From contig JAGVIJ010000039.1 in assembly GCA_020056125.1 (NCBI GenBank), positions 1-9,543 on the forward strand: a stretch of 9,543 nt of DNA. Reading direction: 5' to 3'. The DNA is from a bacterium (GTDB taxonomy: Bacteria > Patescibacteriota > Patescibacteriia > 2-12-FULL-60-25). Position 1 is the first letter of the stretch. Each line of letters starts with the position of its first letter. Below the pieces are notes generated by a model. It saw only the letters and a program-made list of their open reading frames with translations, searched no databases and was not told the DNA's origin. Of this stretch, positions 6,838 through 9,543 are shown piece after piece. A program made the position numbers and the translations under genes.

Positions 6838-7587
6838 ATGTTTGATCATACGCCCGAATCGGCTTTTCAGAATCATCCCAAGCTTATGTTTTATTTGGGA
6901 TTGTTTATCGGAGTTTCGTCAGTTACCACCTTGGTGTTAGCGCTCATGGTGGGCTGGCTCTTAAGCGGCAAGGGGATTTTGTCTCTGAATGCCGGGATCA
7001 ATAACCAGGCGGCGGCTGAAGTTCAGGCTGCGCCCACGGTTGATGATACAGCGCCGGTAGCCGGACCTGTGCCGGCCGTTGACCCGTCGACCGATCATAT
7101 TAAGGGGGCGGTGAATGCCAAGGTTACGTTGATTGAATATTCTGATTTTGAATGTCCGTATTGCACCAAGCACCGCTCTTCTTTAGATCAAGCCGTAGCA
7201 GAGTTTCCCAATGACGTACAATTAGTGTATCGCCATTTCCCATTGTCCTTTCATGCTAACGCACAAAAGGCGGCTGAAGCCTCAGAGTGTGCAGCTAAGC
7301 AAGGGAAGTTTTGGGAGATGCATGATAAAATTTTTGAAGCTTCAGGAGCCGGCACCATGTCAGTTGATAAGTGGAAAGAGTTGGCGCGCGGTTTGGGGTT
7401 AGATGGCGCTAAGTTTGATGCTTGTTTGGATTCAGGCGAGACAGCTGATCGTGTGGCACAGAATTTAGACGAAGGTTCTTATGCGGGCGTGGGCGGCACG
7501 CCGGCTACATTCGTGAATGGCCAATTGGTTGAGGGCGCAGTGCCTTATGAGACGCTTAAGGCCATGATCCAAGCCGAATTGCAATAA
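6838..7587 (+). CDS. Membrane-anchored DsbA-like thiol oxidoreductase (CPYC)
   Basis: A 249-residue paralogue of the preceding gene. A cytoplasmic N-terminus of ~16 residues is followed by a transmembrane helix (~17-42), then an Ala/Pro/Val-rich linker (~55-85) that holds the thioredoxin domain away from the membrane. The active site is C106-P-Y-C109 in 'YSDFECPYC', the cis-Pro is Pro222 in 'GGTPATFVNG', and a second Cys pair is C151 ('SECAAKQGKFWEM') and C196 ('FDACLDSG'). The longer linker and the different CxxC dipeptide suggest a redox role or substrate range distinct from its neighbour; this is inference. Both genes lie downstream of the Lgt-family gene, so the group concerns the cell envelope. 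The gene is followed by a strong terminator and ends the + strand protein-coding block. Confidence 0.92.
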   Translation: MFDHTPESAFQNHPKLMFYLGLFIGVSSVTTLVLALMVGWLLSGKGILSLNAGINNQAAAEVQAAPTVDDTAPVAGPVPAVDPSTDHIKGAVNAKVTLIEYSDFECPYCTKHRSSLDQAVAEFPNDVQLVYRHFPLSFHANAQKAAEASECAAKQGKFWEMHDKIFEASGAGTMSVDKWKELARGLGLDGAKFDACLDSGETADRVAQNLDEGSYAGVGGTPATFVNGQLVEGAVPYETLKAMIQAELQ

Positions 7588-7613
7588 ATTGAAAATAGTT
7601 TGTAAATGGTCAG

Positions 7614-7646
7614 CCCCGCCCTGCTAGCAGAGCGGGGTTGATTTTC
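7614..7646 (+). terminator. Rho-independent terminator after second dsbA-like gene
   Basis: CCCCGC (7614-7619) pairs with GCGGGG (7632-7637). Inside, CTGCTAGCAG extends the stem past one C/A mismatch. The T-rich TTGATTTTC follows at once, with a further T6 run at 7653-7658. It lies 26 bases past the stop codon at 7587. Confidence 0.8.
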
Positions 7647-7663
7647 TAGGATTTTTTGGTTAA

Positions 7664-7669
7664 TATAAT
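7664..7669 (+). promoter_or_regulatory. Candidate -10 element for tRNA-Ser
   Basis: A perfect TATAAT between the terminator and the tRNA. No good -35 lies at 16-18 bases (TTGATT at 7638 is 20 bases away), so the call rests on the -10 and on the need for a promoter after the terminator. Transcription from about 7676 would give a leader of about 100 bases before the mature tRNA. Confidence 0.4.
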
Positions 7670-7700
7670 TCGGCCACATTGAAGTCAGAGTGGAGGGGTC

Positions 7701-7741
7701 GCCCCGTCATCCGACCTGTCTGCCGACAGGCAGGACGGGGC
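7701..7741. repeat. Compound inverted repeat in tRNA leader
   Basis: The outer arms GCCCCGTC (7701-7708) and GACGGGGC (7734-7741) enclose inner arms CCTGTC (7715-7720) and GACAGG (7725-7730) around a TGCC loop. The resulting hairpin is strong and GC-rich, with no T-run after it, so it is not a terminator. It resembles the dispersed palindromes at the other junctions in style. It lies between the presumed promoter and the tRNA, so it would be transcribed and trimmed off. Confidence 0.6.
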
Positions 7742-7777
7742 AGGCGCCGCGGTCAAGCGTTCAGAAAATTGATTAAA

Positions 7778-9322
<1,545 letters not shown>

Positions 9323-9326
9323 AATT

Positions 9327-9333
9327 CCTCCTT
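9327..9333 (-). promoter_or_regulatory. Ribosome binding site of the recombinase
   Basis: On the minus strand AAGGAGG lies four bases (AATT) before the ATG at 9322. It is the strongest Shine-Dalgarno sequence in the window and fixes the recombinase start. The strong site contrasts with the weak or absent sites of most + strand genes here. Confidence 0.75.
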
Positions 9334-9375
9334 AAAAATTAAAAATGAAAATTCGGGAAGCCCGCTTTTGGCCAA

Positions 9376-9391
9376 CCCCGCAGTAGCGGGG
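9376..9391. repeat. Inverted repeat CCCCGC-AGTA-GCGGGG
   Basis: A perfect 6-bp stem with a 4-base loop, preceded by the palindrome TTGGCCAA (9368-9375). Neither strand shows a clear T-run after it. Read on the minus strand its flanks (GCCCCGC...GCGGGGTT) match those of the terminator hairpin at 7613-7639. Confidence 0.5.
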
Positions 9392-9428
9392 CAAAGATAA
9401 AAAATTCCAATTTGCGCCTAAAATCGGC

Positions 9429-9455
9429 TGGCGAGCCCTCGCAGAGGGCGAGCCA
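9429..9455. repeat. Inverted repeat upstream of recombinase
   Basis: TGGC-GA-GCCCTC (9429-9440) pairs with GAGGGC-GA-GCCA (9444-9455) around a GCA loop, interrupted only by the GA/GA step. It is GC-rich in an otherwise A/T-rich intergenic stretch. Confidence 0.55.
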
Positions 9456-9484
9456 ACAAAGACATTTCCCAATTGGCGGTGTGC

Positions 9485-9502
9485 GTTCGAAAAAATTCGA
9501 AC
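9485..9502. repeat. Inverted repeat GTTCGAA-AAAA-TTCGAAC
   Basis: Perfect 7-bp arms around AAAA, 163 bases upstream of the recombinase start. The T-loop-like GTTCGAA core recalls tRNA T arms, but no tRNA stem surrounds it. It could be an operator or recombinase-binding site; that is inference. Confidence 0.5.
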
Positions 9503-9523
9503 AGATTTCGCCCAAAATTTGTA

Positions 9524-9543
9524 GGGCGGGCGGAATTCCCCCC
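9524..9543. repeat. Partial palindrome at right edge
   Basis: GGGCGG-AATT-CCCCCC style symmetry centred between 9535 and 9536, with one mismatch (9531/9540), cut off by the window end. In style (GTAGGG...AATTC...CCC) it recalls the repeat at 4832-4859. Another hairpin, CGCCC (9509-9513) with GGGCG (9524-9528), overlaps it. Confidence 0.35.

Noticed and set aside
7701..7741. Terminator reading of the tRNA leader hairpin
   Set aside because: No T-run follows on either strand, and termination here would stop the tRNA from being made.
9485..9502. Second copy of the tRNA T arm as an att site
   Set aside because: Only the short GTTCGAA is shared; the neighbouring bases do not match the tRNA-Ser 3' end.
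9323..9543. CRISPR array or tandem repeats
   Set aside because: The inverted repeats differ from each other and are not regularly spaced direct repeats.

Overview
The window looks like a chromosomal segment from a Candidate Phyla Radiation (Patescibacteria) bacterium. This rests on several signs: short junctions and stop/start overlaps; a diverged NAD+-dependent DNA ligase and a diverged Lgt-like protein, both lacking residues that are near-invariant in classical bacteria; single-pass DsbA-like proteins; a small membrane protein of a type I associate with these genomes; and palindromic repeats at gene junctions. TGA is used as a normal stop (gatC, gatA, first dsbA-like gene), so the UGA=Gly code of Gracilibacteria/Absconditabacteria does not apply. 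The lineage call is inference from sequence style, not a placement.

Layout, left to right. Positions 6-4848 hold a housekeeping block on the + strand: an uncharacterised protein with a probable GNAT-like C-terminal domain, ligA, gatC and gatA. The genes are tightly packed and probably co-transcribed; gatB is not in the window. Positions 4832-6132 hold two genes interrupted by two different palindromic repeats. The first repeat forms the end of gatA and creates a spurious earlier start for the next gene. That next gene encodes a membrane-anchored protein whose soluble part carries an R-N-x3-H motif resembling HEPN domains. The second repeat lies before the Lgt-family gene and artificially lengthens its ORF. 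Positions 6139-7587 hold two successive DsbA-like thiol oxidoreductases with N-terminal membrane anchors (CPAC and CPYC active sites). Each is preceded by a promoter-like sequence lying at the end of the gene before it. A rho-independent terminator follows.

From 7640 the character changes. There is a tRNA-Ser(GGA) gene with encoded CCA, preceded by a hairpin-forming leader. Convergent to it, on the minus strand, is a large serine recombinase that is visibly AT-richer than the housekeeping genes. Its reading frame runs into the tRNA, so its last 12 residues are antisense tRNA. Upstream of the recombinase the last 220 bases are a cluster of inverted repeats. The arrangement suggests one end of an integrated element using the tRNA-Ser 3' end as its site, with the other end beyond the right edge.

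Functionally, ligA serves replication and repair, and gatCA serves Gln-tRNA(Gln)/Asn-tRNA(Asn) formation. Lgt and the DsbA-like proteins act on the cell envelope (lipoprotein modification, disulfide formation). No complete new defence or metabolic system is visible. The most interesting points are the HEPN-like membrane protein, the active-site substitutions in LigA and Lgt, the palindromic repeats that reshape gene ends, and the tRNA/recombinase junction.
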